From the NCBI RefSeq assembly GCF_003429005.1, contig NZ_QVQV01000001.1:923864-987863 (forward strand): 64,000 nucleotides of DNA, written 5' to 3'. The DNA comes from Paraburkholderia sp. DHOC27 (GTDB taxonomy: Bacteria > Pseudomonadota > Gammaproteobacteria > Burkholderiales > Burkholderiaceae). Under the pieces are notes generated by a model. That model made no database searches and was not told where the DNA came from. It was given only the letters and a program-made list of their open reading frames with translations. The position numbers were made by a program, and so were the translations under genes. The number at the start of each line of letters is the position of its first letter. Positions within the stretch are counted from its first letter, which is position 1. Shown here in pieces: positions 16,421 through 25,915 of this stretch.

Positions 16421-16771
16421 ATGCCTGTTTTAAAAGAGGCCGCTGGATTAACGTCATCCAGAACCCGCCGAGGAGACGATCATGAAGTGCATATTGCCGG
16501 CATCGTCGTCCACGCGCAGAAAATACGGCTGGCGGATATCAGGCGCGCAATCAGCAGACTGCCTGGCGCCGAAATTCACGCCGTCACCGAAGACGGCAAA
16601 CTGGCCGTGACGCTCGAAGGCCGCAGCATGTTCGACGTCGCGGACACGCTCCATGCCATTCATGCACTAGACGGAGTTTATTCAGCCGCGCTGGTCTATC
16701 AGCACCACGAGGACATCCAGTCATTGGCCGAGGAGCTGGCTCATGAAGCTGACCCGCCGCGCGTTTATTAA
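16421..16771 (+). CDS. napD: NapD, chaperone for NapA
   Basis: A 116-residue cytoplasmic chaperone that binds the twin-arginine signal of NapA and holds it until the molybdenum cofactor is inserted. The core from about residue 22 ([10 protein letters not shown]) to residue 100 has the NapD ferredoxin-like pattern, with [21 protein letters not shown] and YQHHED near the end. GGAGGGGGCAG precedes the ATG. Its end overlaps the napA start by 29 bp, so the two are translationally linked. The first 20 residues are a longer lead than in most NapD proteins. Confidence 0.9.
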   Translation: MPVLKEAAGLTSSRTRRGDDHEVHIAGIVVHAQKIRLADIRRAISRLPGAEIHAVTEDGKLAVTLEGRSMFDVADTLHAIHALDGVYSAALVYQHHEDIQSLAEELAHEADPPRVY

Positions 16772-19226
16772 GCAGACTGCGGCAGCAACCGCCGCTTCCG
16801 CCGCCGGCATCGTGCTGCCCGGCCTCAATGCCGCAGCGGCGTCCGGCGACCTGACCTGGTCGAAAGCGCCATGCCGTTTCTGCGGCACCGGCTGCGGTGT
16901 GAGCGTGGGCGTGAAGGACGGCAAGGTGGTGGCGACGCAGGGTGACCCGCAGGCCGAGGTCAACCGCGGCCTGAACTGCGTCAAGGGCTACTTTCTGTCG
17001 AAGATCATGTACGGCGCGGACCGTCTGACCACGCCGCTCCTGCGCATGAAAGACGGCAAGTACGACAAGAACGGCGAGTTCGCGCCGGTCTCCTGGGACC
17101 AGGCCTTCGACGTGATGGCGGACCAGTTCAGGCGTGTGCTCAGGGAGAAGGGACCCACCTGCATCGGCATGTTCGGCTCGGGACAATGGACGGTCTGGGA
17201 AGGCTATGCGGCCGTCAAGCTCATGAAGGCGGGTTTTCGCAGCAACAACATCGACCCGAACGCGCGGCACTGCATGGCCTCCGCCGTCACGGGTTTCATG
17301 CGCACCTTCGGCATGGACGAGCCAATGGGATGCTACGACGACATCGAACAGGCCGATGCCTTCGTGCTGTGGGGTTCCAACATGGCGGAAATGCACCCCA
17401 TCCTGTGGACGCGCGTGACGGACCGCCGGCTCAGTTCGCCCTCGGTGCGGGTGGTCACGCTCTCCACGTTCGAGCATCGCAGTTTCGACCTGGCCGACCA
17501 GACCATCGTCTTCACGCCGCAGTCGGATCTGGCCATCCTCAACTACATTGCGAACTACATCATCAAGAACGACAAGGTGAATCGCGACTTCGTCGGCAAA
17601 CATGCCGTATTCAAGCAGGGCGACACCGATATCGGCTACGGTCTGCGGCCCGACAATCCACTGCAGAAGGCGGCCAAAAACGCGGGGGATCCGAACGGCT
17701 CGCAGCCCATCAGCTTCGAGCAGTTCGCCGCGTTCGTTGCGAAGTACGACGCTGCCTACGTGACGAAAGTCTCGGGCGTGCCGCAAGGCAAGCTCGATCA
17801 ACTGGCACAGCTCTACGCCGACCCGAAGGTCAAGGTGGTGTCGTTCTGGACAATGGGCTTTAACCAGCATACGCGCGGCACGTGGGCCAACAATATGGTC
17901 TACAACCTGCACCTGCTGACCGGCAAGATCGCCACGCCTGGCAACAGTCCGTTTTCGCTGACGGGTCAGCCTTCCGCCTGCGGCACCGCGCGCGAAGTGG
18001 GCACGTTCTCACACCGTCTGCCGGCCGACAAGGTGGTCACCAACCCGAAACATCGTGAGGAAGCCGAACATATCTGGAAGCTGCCCGCCGGCACGATCCC
18101 GGATAAACCCGGCTATCACGCGGTTTTGCAGAATCGCATGCTGCGCGACGGCAAGATCAACGCCTACTGGGTGCAGGTCAACAACAACATGCAGGCCGCC
18201 GCCAACCTCACGCAGGAGACGCTGCCTGGCTATCGCAACCCGGATGTGTTCGTGGTGGTGTCCGACGTCTACCCCACGGTGACCGCCGTGGCCGCGGATC
18301 TGATTCTGCCCTCGGCAATGTGGGTCGAGAAGGAAGGCGCCTACGGTAATGCCGAGCGGCGCACGCAGTTCTGGCATCAACTGGTGGCGGCGCCCACGGG
18401 CGCCCGTTCCGATCTCTGGCAACTGGTGGAGTTTTCGAAGCGCTTCAAGGTGGACGAAGTGTGGCCCGCGGCATTGCTCGCGCAAAAGCCGGAGTACAAG
18501 GGCAAGACGCTCTATGACGTGCTGTATCGCAACGGCCAGGTGGATCGCTTTGCGCTCGCGGAAACCGATCCTCATTACCGCAATGACGAAGCGAAGGCGT
18601 TCGGCTTCTATATCCAGAAGGGCCTCTTCGAAGAGTACGCCAGCTTTGGGCGCGGACGTGGCCATGATCTCGCGCCATTCGATGCCTATCACGAGGCGCG
18701 CGGGCTGCGCTGGCCAGTGGTGAACGGCAAGGAAACGCGCTGGCGCTACAAGGAAGGCTCGGACCCCTACGTGAAAGCGGGCACCGGCTGGCAGTTCTAT
18801 GGCAATGCCGATGGCCGTGCGGTGATTTACGCGCTGCCCTATGAGCCGCCGCCCGAAATGCCGGACCAGGAGTATCCGTTCTGGCTCGCCACCGGGCGTG
18901 TGCTGGAGCACTGGCATTCAGGCTCGATGACGCGGCGCGTGCCCGAGTTGTACCGCGCGTTTCCAAACGCGGTGTGCTTCATGCATCCCGACGACGCAAA
19001 GGCGCTCGGCGTGCGGCGCGGTGTCGAGGTCAAGGTGATGTCGCGGCGCGGCTACATTCTCACGCGCATCGAAACGCGCGGTCGCGACAAGCCACCGCGC
19101 GGACTCGTCTTCGTACCGTGGTTCGATTCGAGCCAGTTGATCAACAAGGTGACGCTCGACGCGACCGACCCGATCTCGCTGCAGACCGACTACAAGAAGT
19201 GCGCGGTCAAGATCGTCAAAGTATAG
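16743..19226 (+). CDS. napA: NapA, periplasmic nitrate reductase catalytic subunit
   Basis: An 827-residue molybdoenzyme that reduces nitrate to nitrite in the periplasm. The N-terminus has a Tat signal (LTRRAFIKQ) and an Ala-rich hydrophobic stretch. A [4Fe-4S] site follows with CRFCGTGC and the fourth Cys in GLNCVKG. The molybdenum ligand is Cys177 in NARHCMASA. Length and domain order fit the NapA family (bis-MGD cofactor, four domains). Electrons arrive from NapC through NapB. It overlaps napD by 29 bp and is followed by napB after 9 bp. Confidence 0.97.
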   Translation: MKLTRRAFIKQTAAATAASAAGIVLPGLNAAAASGDLTWSKAPCRFCGTGCGVSVGVKDGKVVATQGDPQAEVNRGLNCVKGYFLSKIMYGADRLTTPLLRMKDGKYDKNGEFAPVSWDQAFDVMADQFRRVLREKGPTCIGMFGSGQWTVWEGYAAVKLMKAGFRSNNIDPNARHCMASAVTGFMRTFGMDEPMGCYDDIEQADAFVLWGSNMAEMHPILWTRVTDRRLSSPSVRVVTLSTFEHRSFDLADQTIVFTPQSDLAILNYIANYIIKNDKVNRDFVGKHAVFKQGDTDIGYGLRPDNPLQKAAKNAGDPNGSQPISFEQFAAFVAKYDAAYVTKVSGVPQGKLDQLAQLYADPKVKVVSFWTMGFNQHTRGTWANNMVYNLHLLTGKIATPGNSPFSLTGQPSACGTAREVGTFSHRLPADKVVTNPKHREEAEHIWKLPAGTIPDKPGYHAVLQNRMLRDGKINAYWVQVNNNMQAAANLTQETLPGYRNPDVFVVVSDVYPTVTAVAADLILPSAMWVEKEGAYGNAERRTQFWHQLVAAPTGARSDLWQLVEFSKRFKVDEVWPAALLAQKPEYKGKTLYDVLYRNGQVDRFALAETDPHYRNDEAKAFGFYIQKGLFEEYASFGRGRGHDLAPFDAYHEARGLRWPVVNGKETRWRYKEGSDPYVKAGTGWQFYGNADGRAVIYALPYEPPPEMPDQEYPFWLATGRVLEHWHSGSMTRRVPELYRAFPNAVCFMHPDDAKALGVRRGVEVKVMSRRGYILTRIETRGRDKPPRGLVFVPWFDSSQLINKVTLDATDPISLQTDYKKCAVKIVKV

Positions 19227-19235
19227 GAGCCTGGC

Positions 19236-19715
19236 ATGCGGGCCTCGATCGTTCTTGCCGTCGTTTCGGTGCTGTCGCTGGTTGCGGGCGCGCAGCCGTC
19301 CATCCCGCCCGAGCCGTTCCACGATACCTTGCGCGGCACGACGCCACTGGCCGACGAAGCGAAGCCGCCGCTGATCGCCCCCACCGAGAATCGCGACGTG
19401 CTGCGTGCGCGCGCCTATGCACAGCAGCCGCCCACCATTCCGCACAAGATCGACGGCTACCAACTGGACCGCAACGCGAACCGCTGTCTGGCGTGCCATG
19501 CGCGCAGCCGTGCGGAGGAAAGCGGCGCGGTGCCGGTCGGCGTCTCGCACTACACGGACCGGGCGGGCGAAACGCTCGGCCATATCTCGCCGCGCCGCTA
19601 TTTCTGCACGCAGTGTCATGTCACCCAGGCCGATGCGAAGCCGCTCGTCGGCAACACCTTTACCGAGCTTCAGGACGTCCGTCTGCCGCCTGCACCGTTG
19701 ACGGAAAAGCAATAG
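19236..19715 (+). CDS. napB: NapB, dihaem cytochrome c subunit
   Basis: A 159-residue periplasmic electron-transfer subunit of nitrate reductase. A signal peptide occupies about residues 1-24 (cleavage near AGAQP). Two CxxCH haem sites are visible, CLACH and CTQCH, with the His ligands typical of NapB in between (SHYTDRAGE). It passes electrons from NapC to NapA. It starts 9 bp after napA and is followed by napC after 9 bp. Confidence 0.95.
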   Translation: MRASIVLAVVSVLSLVAGAQPSIPPEPFHDTLRGTTPLADEAKPPLIAPTENRDVLRARAYAQQPPTIPHKIDGYQLDRNANRCLACHARSRAEESGAVPVGVSHYTDRAGETLGHISPRRYFCTQCHVTQADAKPLVGNTFTELQDVRLPPAPLTEKQ

Positions 19716-19724
19716 AGGCACGAG

Positions 19725-20339
19725 ATGCGCGATCTGATCCGCCGTTACTGGAGGACTATCACCCGCCCGAGCGTGTATTTCAGCCTGGGCTTTCTGACGC
19801 TCGGCGGTTTCATTGCGGGCGTGGTGTTCTGGGGCGCCTTCAATACGGCGCTGGAGATGACCAGCACGGAGGCGTTTTGCACCGGCTGTCACGAGATGCG
19901 TGACAACACCTATGCCGAGCTGAAGACCACCATCCACTACAGCAACCGCAGCGGCTTTCACGCGAAATGTTCGGACTGCCACGTGCCGCACGAGTGGACC
20001 GACAAGATTGCCCGCAAGATGCAGGCGTCCAAGGAGGTGTGGGCGAAGGTGTTCGGCGCGGTGAACACGCGCGAGAAGTTCCAGGACAAGCGTCTCGAAC
20101 TGGCCGAGCACGAATGGGCGCGTTTCAAGGCCAACGATTCGCTGGAGTGCCGCAATTGCCATCAGTTCGACTACATGGATTTCACGCGGCAAAGTCCGCG
20201 TGCCCAGGCGGCACATCAGCGCTTTCTGGCGACCGGTGAGAAGACCTGCATCGATTGTCACAAGGGCATCGCTCATCAACTGCCGAACATGACGCAGGCG
20301 CAGGCCGATGCGGACGCGCAGCAGGCGGCCAAACCATGA
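19725..20339 (+). CDS. napC: NapC/NirT-family tetrahaem quinol dehydrogenase
   Basis: A 204-residue membrane-anchored cytochrome c. One N-terminal helix (about residues 16-38) anchors it, and four haem sites follow: CTGCH, CSDCH, CRNCH and CIDCH. It oxidises ubiquinol in the inner membrane and reduces NapB. Its four c-type haems, and the two of NapB, need a cytochrome c maturation apparatus, and the ccm genes begin 51 bp downstream, in the same direction. Confidence 0.95.
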   Translation: MRDLIRRYWRTITRPSVYFSLGFLTLGGFIAGVVFWGAFNTALEMTSTEAFCTGCHEMRDNTYAELKTTIHYSNRSGFHAKCSDCHVPHEWTDKIARKMQASKEVWAKVFGAVNTREKFQDKRLELAEHEWARFKANDSLECRNCHQFDYMDFTRQSPRAQAAHQRFLATGEKTCIDCHKGIAHQLPNMTQAQADADAQQAAKP

Positions 20340-20390
20340 GCGCGTTGCGCCGGGCTTCGTTCATCGCGCTTGTCGCACGGAGGGCGCGCC

Positions 20391-21110
20391 ATGCTGGCCG
20401 TTGAGCAACTCAGTCTGGGACGCGGCGCGCGCCTGATCGTGAGCGGCATCGATTTGCAGATCGACGCGGGCTGGGCCTTGCAGATTCACGGCGCCAACGG
20501 CAGCGGCAAGACCACGCTGTTGCGGGTGCTGGCCGGTCTGCTACGGCCGGCGGCGGGCCGCATCCATTGGCGCGGTGTGGACGTGCGCACGCAACCGGCA
20601 AGCCTGCGGCGCGATCTGGCGTTTCTCGGTCACGCGAACGGTGTCAGCGACGACCTCACGGTGCTGGAGAATCTGCGCTTCGCCGCGCTGCTCGGTGCGG
20701 GAACGGGCAATACGGGCAACACCAGGAGTGGCGTGTCGCAGCCATCGGGGATGGCGACTAACGCAACAACGACCGACAAACCGACTGAGCGAACCGAACA
20801 AACCGAACGTGACGTGCTGGCGCATGCGGGGCTGTTGCCGTTGCAGCACACCCGCGTGGGATTGCTGTCGCAGGGCCAGCGTCGACGGGTCGCGTTGGCG
20901 CGCCTCGCGCTGGAACGCAAGCCGCTCTGGCTGCTCGACGAACCGGCCGATGCGCTCGATGGATGCGCCGCCGACTGGCTCGACGATTGCCTGTGCGCGC
21001 ATCTGAAAGCGGGGGGTGTGCTGGTCGCCACGACGCATCGTGCGTTGCATACGCCAGCAGATTGCACCCGTCATCTCGATCTCGGACGGAGCGGCGCATG
21101 GCTCGACTGA
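20391..21110 (+). CDS. ccmA: CcmA, haem exporter ATP-binding protein
   Basis: A 239-residue ABC ATPase of cytochrome c maturation System I. Walker A is GANGSGKTT (around residue 38), the signature LLSQGQRRRVALARL and Walker B LWLLDEPADALD. Between them, around residues 104-140, is an unusual Thr/Asn/Gly-rich insert (GTGNTGNTRSGVS, then TTTDKPTERTEQTERD), absent from typical CcmA and probably a surface loop. CGGAGGG supports ATG 20391. It overlaps ccmB by 13 bp. Confidence 0.93.
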   Translation: MLAVEQLSLGRGARLIVSGIDLQIDAGWALQIHGANGSGKTTLLRVLAGLLRPAAGRIHWRGVDVRTQPASLRRDLAFLGHANGVSDDLTVLENLRFAALLGAGTGNTGNTRSGVSQPSGMATNATTTDKPTERTEQTERDVLAHAGLLPLQHTRVGLLSQGQRRRVALARLALERKPLWLLDEPADALDGCAADWLDDCLCAHLKAGGVLVATTHRALHTPADCTRHLDLGRSGAWLD

Positions 21111-21766
21111 CCTGGCGCGTCATCCAGCGCGAACTGGCGCTCACGTGGCGTCGACGCAGCACGACCCTGGGCGGCCTGCTCTTCTTCGTGATGGCAGCGA
21201 GCCTGTTTCCATTCGCCGTGGGCCCGGACCCCGCGCTGCTGCGGACCATCGCACCCGGCGTGCTGTGGGTCACCGCGCTGTTCGCGGCGATGCTGTCCGC
21301 CGGCCATCTGTTCGGCCAGGACTTCGCGAGCGGCGCACTCGAACAGATGTTGCTCTCGCCGCAGCCGCTCGCCGGCATTGTGTTGGGCAAGGTGGTCGCG
21401 CATTGGCTGACGAGCGGCCTCGCGTTGGTGCTACTCGCGCCGGTGGTGGCCCTGCAATACGCGCTCGGCCCGCGCGACACGCTCTCGCTGATGGGCTCCT
21501 TGTTGCTCGGCACACCGTTGCTGAGTCTGATCGGTTCAATGGGCGCGGCGCTCACACTGGGCGTGCGCGGCGGCGGCGTCACGCTGGCGCTGCTGATCCT
21601 GCCGCTGTATGTGCCGGTCCTGATCTTCGGCGTCGGCGCGGCCGATCCGGGCGCTGCCGCTAACTGGACTGAAGCCAACTTCTCGCTGCTTGGCGCGGCG
21701 TTGTGCGTCGCGGGCTGGCTGTGCCCGTGGGCGAGCGCCGCGGCATTGCGGATCGCCCTGGAGTAA
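21098..21766 (+). CDS. ccmB: CcmB, haem exporter membrane subunit
   Basis: A 222-residue integral membrane protein with six hydrophobic segments, of the CcmB family. It begins MARLTWRVIQRELALTWRRR and has the conserved GHLFGQDFASGALEQMLLSP loop. With CcmA and CcmC it releases holo-CcmE from the membrane complex. It overlaps ccmA by 13 bp and shares its stop with the ccmC start (TAATG). Confidence 0.93.
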   Translation: MARLTWRVIQRELALTWRRRSTTLGGLLFFVMAASLFPFAVGPDPALLRTIAPGVLWVTALFAAMLSAGHLFGQDFASGALEQMLLSPQPLAGIVLGKVVAHWLTSGLALVLLAPVVALQYALGPRDTLSLMGSLLLGTPLLSLIGSMGAALTLGVRGGGVTLALLILPLYVPVLIFGVGAADPGAAANWTEANFSLLGAALCVAGWLCPWASAAALRIALE

Positions 21767-22515
21767 TGCCGATGCCGCGTCGCCACTATTTCCACTACGC
21801 CTCGCCCCGCACCTTCGCGCCGTTCGCGGCGCGAATCGTGCCGTGGTTCGCGGTGGCTTCGGTACTGCTGATGCTCACGGGGCTGATCATCGGACTTGCC
21901 GTTGCGCCGACGGATGCATTGCAGGGCGACCTCTACCGCATCATGTTCGTGCATGTGCCGGCGGCGTGGCTGTCGATGTTCCTGTACGTGGTGATGGCCG
22001 CGTATTGCGCGCTCAGTCTGATATTGAACGCGCGGCTCGCCGCCATGATGGCTCAGGCGCTCGCGCCGACTGGTGCGCTCTTCACCGTGATCGCGCTGCT
22101 CACGGGCGCGTTGTGGGGCAAGCCCGCGTGGGGTGCGTGGTGGGTCTGGGATGCGCGCCTGACCTCCGAGCTGATTCTGTTGTTTCTGTACCTCGGCTTC
22201 ATGTCGCTGCACGCCGCCATCGACGACCCGCGCCGCGCCGATCGCGCGTGCGCGGTGCTCGGCCTGATCGGTGTCGTGAATATTCCAGTGATCTATTTCT
22301 CGGTGCAGTGGTGGTACACGCTGCATCAAGGGCCGTCGCTAGGCTTTGGCAGCGGCGTGGCGATGACGGCGTCGATGGTGTGGGGGCTCGTCGTGATGAG
22401 TGGCGCGTTCTGGGCCTGGTCGATCGCGGTCGTGCTCACGCGCGTGCGCGTCATCATGCGGGCGCGCGAACGCGCCGCGCCCTGGGAGGCGCGATTCGAG
22501 GAGCGTCCCGCATGA
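21766..22515 (+). CDS. ccmC: CcmC, haem handling protein
   Basis: A 249-residue membrane protein with six helices and the tryptophan-rich haem-binding WWD motif (GAWWVWDARLTSEL) between periplasmic His residues. It loads haem onto CcmE. The start may be the ATG at 21766, which overlaps the ccmB stop by one base, or a second ATG at 21772. It ends in an ATGA overlap with ccmD. Confidence 0.93.
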   Translation: MPMPRRHYFHYASPRTFAPFAARIVPWFAVASVLLMLTGLIIGLAVAPTDALQGDLYRIMFVHVPAAWLSMFLYVVMAAYCALSLILNARLAAMMAQALAPTGALFTVIALLTGALWGKPAWGAWWVWDARLTSELILLFLYLGFMSLHAAIDDPRRADRACAVLGLIGVVNIPVIYFSVQWWYTLHQGPSLGFGSGVAMTASMVWGLVVMSGAFWAWSIAVVLTRVRVIMRARERAAPWEARFEERPA

Positions 22516-22721
22516 ATAGCGTCAACGGCATGGCGAGCGTCGTCACACGGATCGCCACGGATGTCATGGCGATGCTGGGCCATAGCGCCTATCTCAGCGC
22601 TGCGCTGCTGAGCAGCTTTGGCCTGCTCGCGCTCGAAGCATGGTGGGTGCGCGCGTCGCATCGCGGTCAGGACGTGGGCAGTTCACACGATGTCGAATCG
22701 GGCTCCGGAGATGAACGCTAG
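22512..22721 (+). CDS. ccmD: CcmD, small haem exporter subunit
   Basis: A 69-residue single-pass membrane protein located where CcmD is expected. The helix at about residues 25-45 ends in EAWWVRAS, like the conserved segment that precedes the basic tail in CcmD. The first 20 residues are a longer lead than usual. Its ATG overlaps the ccmC stop (ATGA), and its 3' end overlaps ccmE. It holds the CcmABC complex together around CcmE. Confidence 0.75.
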   Translation: MNSVNGMASVVTRIATDVMAMLGHSAYLSAALLSSFGLLALEAWWVRASHRGQDVGSSHDVESGSGDER

Positions 22722-23202
22722 AAGCCGCCGCGTGGTCTGGGTGGGGAGCGGCGTGGCGGCCGTCGCGCTGGCCTGTGCGCTGGTATTGAACGCCTTTCGC
22801 GCCAACGTGGTGTTCTTCGTCACGCCGAGCCAGATTGCAGCACACGCCATGCCGTCGACGCGGCATTTCCGGCTCGGTGGACTGGTCGAGCGCGGCTCGC
22901 TAAGACGTGAGCGCGACGGTCTCACGGTGCACTTCATCGTGACCGACACGGCGACGGCCATTCCAGTCGTCTATCGCGGCCTGTTGCCCGATCTGTTTCG
23001 CGAGGGCAGTGGCGTGGTGGCACAAGGCTGGCTGGACGGTGTGGGTCAGTTCCATGCCGACCAGGTGCTCGCCAAACACGACGAAAAGTACCAGCCGCCG
23101 GAACTGGGCGCACCGCTCCACGAGGCGCGCGACGGCGCGGCGGCCGTGCCCGCGACGCTGCATGCCGCAGCCGGCCCCGCCGTGGGAGGCACAGCGCCGT
23201 GA
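22690..23202 (+). CDS. ccmE: CcmE, periplasmic haem chaperone
   Basis: A 170-residue membrane-anchored chaperone. One N-terminal helix (about residues 16-37) is followed by an OB-fold domain with RLGGLVERGSL. The covalent haem ligand is the His in VLAKHDEKYQPPE. The start is uncertain: ATG 22690 or ATG 22711 (MNARSRR), the second nearer to the family N-terminus but with a GGAG that directly abuts it. Both overlap ccmD. It ends in a GTGA overlap with ccmF. Confidence 0.92.
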   Translation: MSNRAPEMNARSRRVVWVGSGVAAVALACALVLNAFRANVVFFVTPSQIAAHAMPSTRHFRLGGLVERGSLRRERDGLTVHFIVTDTATAIPVVYRGLLPDLFREGSGVVAQGWLDGVGQFHADQVLAKHDEKYQPPELGAPLHEARDGAAAVPATLHAAAGPAVGGTAP

Positions 23203-25379
23203 TCCCCGAGATTGGACACTTCGCGCTGATCGTGGCGCTGCTGCTGGCACTCATCAGCGGTGTGCTGCCGGTGCTCGGCGCGCGGCGCGGCATCGAAGGC
23301 TGGATGCGTCTCGCGTGGCCGGCGGCTCGTGCGCAGTTCGGTTTCGTCGCGCTGGCTTTCGGCTGTCTCGGATGGTCGTTCTTCAACAACGATTTTTCCG
23401 TGCTCTATGTGGTGGAGAATTCGAACGCCACGCTACCGGCCATCTACCGGCTGACAGCGGTGTGGGGTGGTCACGAAGGTTCACTGCTGCTGTGGGTGTT
23501 GCTTCTGACGCTGTGGATGACCGCTGTGAGCTGCTTCAGCCGGCAACTGCCGCTGGCATTCGTGGCCCGGGTGCTGGGCGTGATGAGCTGGATTGCGAGC
23601 GGCTTTCTGCTGTTCATGCTGTTCACGTCGAACCCGTTCGCGCGGCTGATTCCGCAGGCAATGGATGGCCGCGATCTGAATCCGCTCTTGCAGGACCCCG
23701 GCATGGTCACGCACCCGCCGGTGCTGTATATGGGCTACGTCGGCTTTTCCGTGGCGTTCGCGTTCGCCATCGCCGCGTTGCTGTCGGGCCGCCTCGATGC
23801 GGCATGGGCCCGCTGGTCGCGTCCGTGGACGCTTGGCGCGTGGCTATTCCTCACGCTCGGCATCATGTTAGGAAGCGGCTGGGCGTACTACGAACTGGGA
23901 TGGGGCGGCTGGTGGTTCTGGGACCCGGTGGAAAACGCCTCCTTCATGCCGTGGCTTGCGGGGACTGCGCTGATCCATTCACTCGCCGTCACGGAGAAGC
24001 GCGGTGGCTTTCGGAGCTGGACCGCGCTGCTGGCCATCTGCGCGTTTTCGTTGAGTCTGCTGGGCACGTTTCTGGTTCGCTCCGGGGTGATCACCTCGGT
24101 GCACGCGTTCGCAGCGGACCCGGCGCGCGGGGTGTTCATTCTCGCGTTCATGGCCGTGGTGGTGGGTGGTTCGCTGCTGCTGTTCGCATGGCGAGCGCCG
24201 CGTATGGGCCGGGGTGGGAGCTTTGAGGCGGGCTTTGAGCCGACTTTTGAGCCGGGCTTCGAACCCGTCTCGCGCGAGACCCTGCTGCTTTCCAACACGG
24301 TATTGCTGAGCGCGGCGGCGGCCTCGGTGCTGCTCGGCACGTTGTATCCGATGGCGCTCGATGCGTTGGGGCTCGACAAGATTTCAGTGGGCGCGCCTTA
24401 TTTCGACGGCGTATTCGTACCGTTGATGACGCCGGCTATCTTCCTGATGGGCGTCGGTCCGCTGGCGCGCTGGAAGGCCGCGCGTGCGCCCGAGCTGGCC
24501 ATGCGTCTGCGCTGGGCTGCGTTGATCAGCGTCGTCACCGCGCTGGCGTTGCCATTCGTATTGGGGAGTTGGCGCCCGCTCGTCAGCCTCGGACTGCTGC
24601 TCGCCATGTGGAGCTTTACCAGCGTCGCGGAGAGCATGCGCGAACGGCTCGCGGCAACGGTAGACGGCCCACGGCGCGCGCAGGTGGCTGGGCAATGCGG
24701 GCGTCGCTTGGATGTGAAGACGGTTGAACCGCTGACGCGGTTTGGGCGAGTGCCGCGTGCCACTTACGGCATGTGGCTCGCGCACGCGGGGATCGGAGTA
24801 TTCATCGTGGGCGTGACGCTGGTCAAGGGCTACGAATCCGAGCGCGATGCGCCGCTGCGAGTGGGCGAAAGCATGGATGTCGGCGCTTATCGGTTTCGCT
24901 TTGACGGCGTGCGCGATGTCATGGGACCGAACTATCGCGCCACCCGTGCCTCGGTCGAGGTGAGCCGCGACGGAGCGCGCGTGACGACGCTCTATCCCGA
25001 GAAGCGCCTCTTTCTCGTCGAGAAAACGCCGATGACCGAAGCGGCGATCGACCACGGCCTGTGGCGCGATCTGTATGTAGCGATGGGCGAGCCGATCGGC
25101 GGCGGCGCGTGGACGCTGCGCGTGCAGATCAAACCGTTCGTGCGCTGGATCTGGGCCGGTTGCCTCTTGATGGCCGCCGGTGCGCTGCTCGCGGCGAGCG
25201 ACCGCCGTTACCGGGTTCTTCAACGGCGCCATGTGTTGCGTGTATCGCAGGTGGCGCAGATCAGTCGCATCACGGGCGCGAGCGGTGTGAACGGTATGAG
25301 CGGTGCCGTGGATGGTGCGCACCCTGCGCCCGCCGGCTCTGATACGCCGCGTCATCCTGTCAGCGAGGAGGGCCGGTGA
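23199..25379 (+). CDS. ccmF: CcmF, cytochrome c haem lyase subunit
   Basis: A 726-residue polytopic membrane protein that, with CcmH and CcmI, joins haem to apocytochrome c. The WWD motif is visible as WGGWWFWDPVENASFMPW, and WGGHEGSLLLW lies earlier. GTG start at 23199 overlaps ccmE by four bases. Two oddities: a tandem acidic repeat GFEP-TFEP-GFEP near residues 345-358 from 12-bp repeats at about 24231-24266, and a Gly/Ser/Asn-rich C-terminal tail of about 40 residues, neither typical of the family. Confidence 0.95.
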   Translation: MIPEIGHFALIVALLLALISGVLPVLGARRGIEGWMRLAWPAARAQFGFVALAFGCLGWSFFNNDFSVLYVVENSNATLPAIYRLTAVWGGHEGSLLLWVLLLTLWMTAVSCFSRQLPLAFVARVLGVMSWIASGFLLFMLFTSNPFARLIPQAMDGRDLNPLLQDPGMVTHPPVLYMGYVGFSVAFAFAIAALLSGRLDAAWARWSRPWTLGAWLFLTLGIMLGSGWAYYELGWGGWWFWDPVENASFMPWLAGTALIHSLAVTEKRGGFRSWTALLAICAFSLSLLGTFLVRSGVITSVHAFAADPARGVFILAFMAVVVGGSLLLFAWRAPRMGRGGSFEAGFEPTFEPGFEPVSRETLLLSNTVLLSAAAASVLLGTLYPMALDALGLDKISVGAPYFDGVFVPLMTPAIFLMGVGPLARWKAARAPELAMRLRWAALISVVTALALPFVLGSWRPLVSLGLLLAMWSFTSVAESMRERLAATVDGPRRAQVAGQCGRRLDVKTVEPLTRFGRVPRATYGMWLAHAGIGVFIVGVTLVKGYESERDAPLRVGESMDVGAYRFRFDGVRDVMGPNYRATRASVEVSRDGARVTTLYPEKRLFLVEKTPMTEAAIDHGLWRDLYVAMGEPIGGGAWTLRVQIKPFVRWIWAGCLLMAAGALLAASDRRYRVLQRRHVLRVSQVAQISRITGASGVNGMSGAVDGAHPAPAGSDTPRHPVSEEGR

Positions 25380-25915
25380 AGCGCTTTCTGTTGCCGCTGC
25401 TCGGCTTCGCCATGCTGGTGATGGTGCTTGCAGCCGGGCTTCGGAACGATCCGCGCCGCCTGCCTTCGGCGCTGATCGGTCAGCCCGCGCCGTATTTCGA
25501 TCTGCCTCGCCTGCAAACGCCGGATCAGCGTTTCTCGCCACGGACGCTGCTCGGCAAGGTCTGGATTCTCAACGTCTGGGCGTCGTGGTGCGAGTCGTGT
25601 CGCGATGAACACGCACTGCTGGTCGATCTGGCCGCACTCGGCATCGCGCCGCTGTATGGCCTCGATTACAAGGACGAGCGCGGGCCGGCCTTGCAGTGGC
25701 TTGCGGCGGCAGGGGATCCTTATACGGCGTCCGCCGTCGATCGCACTGGGGGTACCGGTATCGACTACGGCGTGTATGGCGTGCCGGAGACCTTCGTGAT
25801 CGACCGGAGGGGCGTCGTGCGCTATCGGCAGGCAGGGCCGCTCACGCCGCAGTCCCTGAACGGCACGATCCTGCCGCTCGTCACGCAATTGCAACGCGAG
25901 GGCCTGGATGATTAG
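25376..25915 (+). CDS. ccmG: CcmG/DsbE, thiol:disulfide interchange protein
   Basis: A 179-residue membrane-tethered thioredoxin-like protein that reduces apocytochrome c for haem attachment. An N-terminal hydrophobic segment (residues 4-20) is followed by a thioredoxin fold with active site WCESC (Cys72, Cys75) and the characteristic GVPETFVIDRRG. GTG start at 25376 overlaps the ccmF stop by four bases. Its stop overlaps ccmH by eight bases. Confidence 0.94.
   Translation: MKRFLLPLLGFAMLVMVLAAGLRNDPRRLPSALIGQPAPYFDLPRLQTPDQRFSPRTLLGKVWILNVWASWCESCRDEHALLVDLAALGIAPLYGLDYKDERGPALQWLAAAGDPYTASAVDRTGGTGIDYGVYGVPETFVIDRRGVVRYRQAGPLTPQSLNGTILPLVTQLQREGLDD

Noticed and set aside
18918..20279. A 453-codon open frame antisense to napA, napB and napC
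   Set aside because: The plus-strand genes have clear haem and iron-sulfur motifs; the antisense frame has none.
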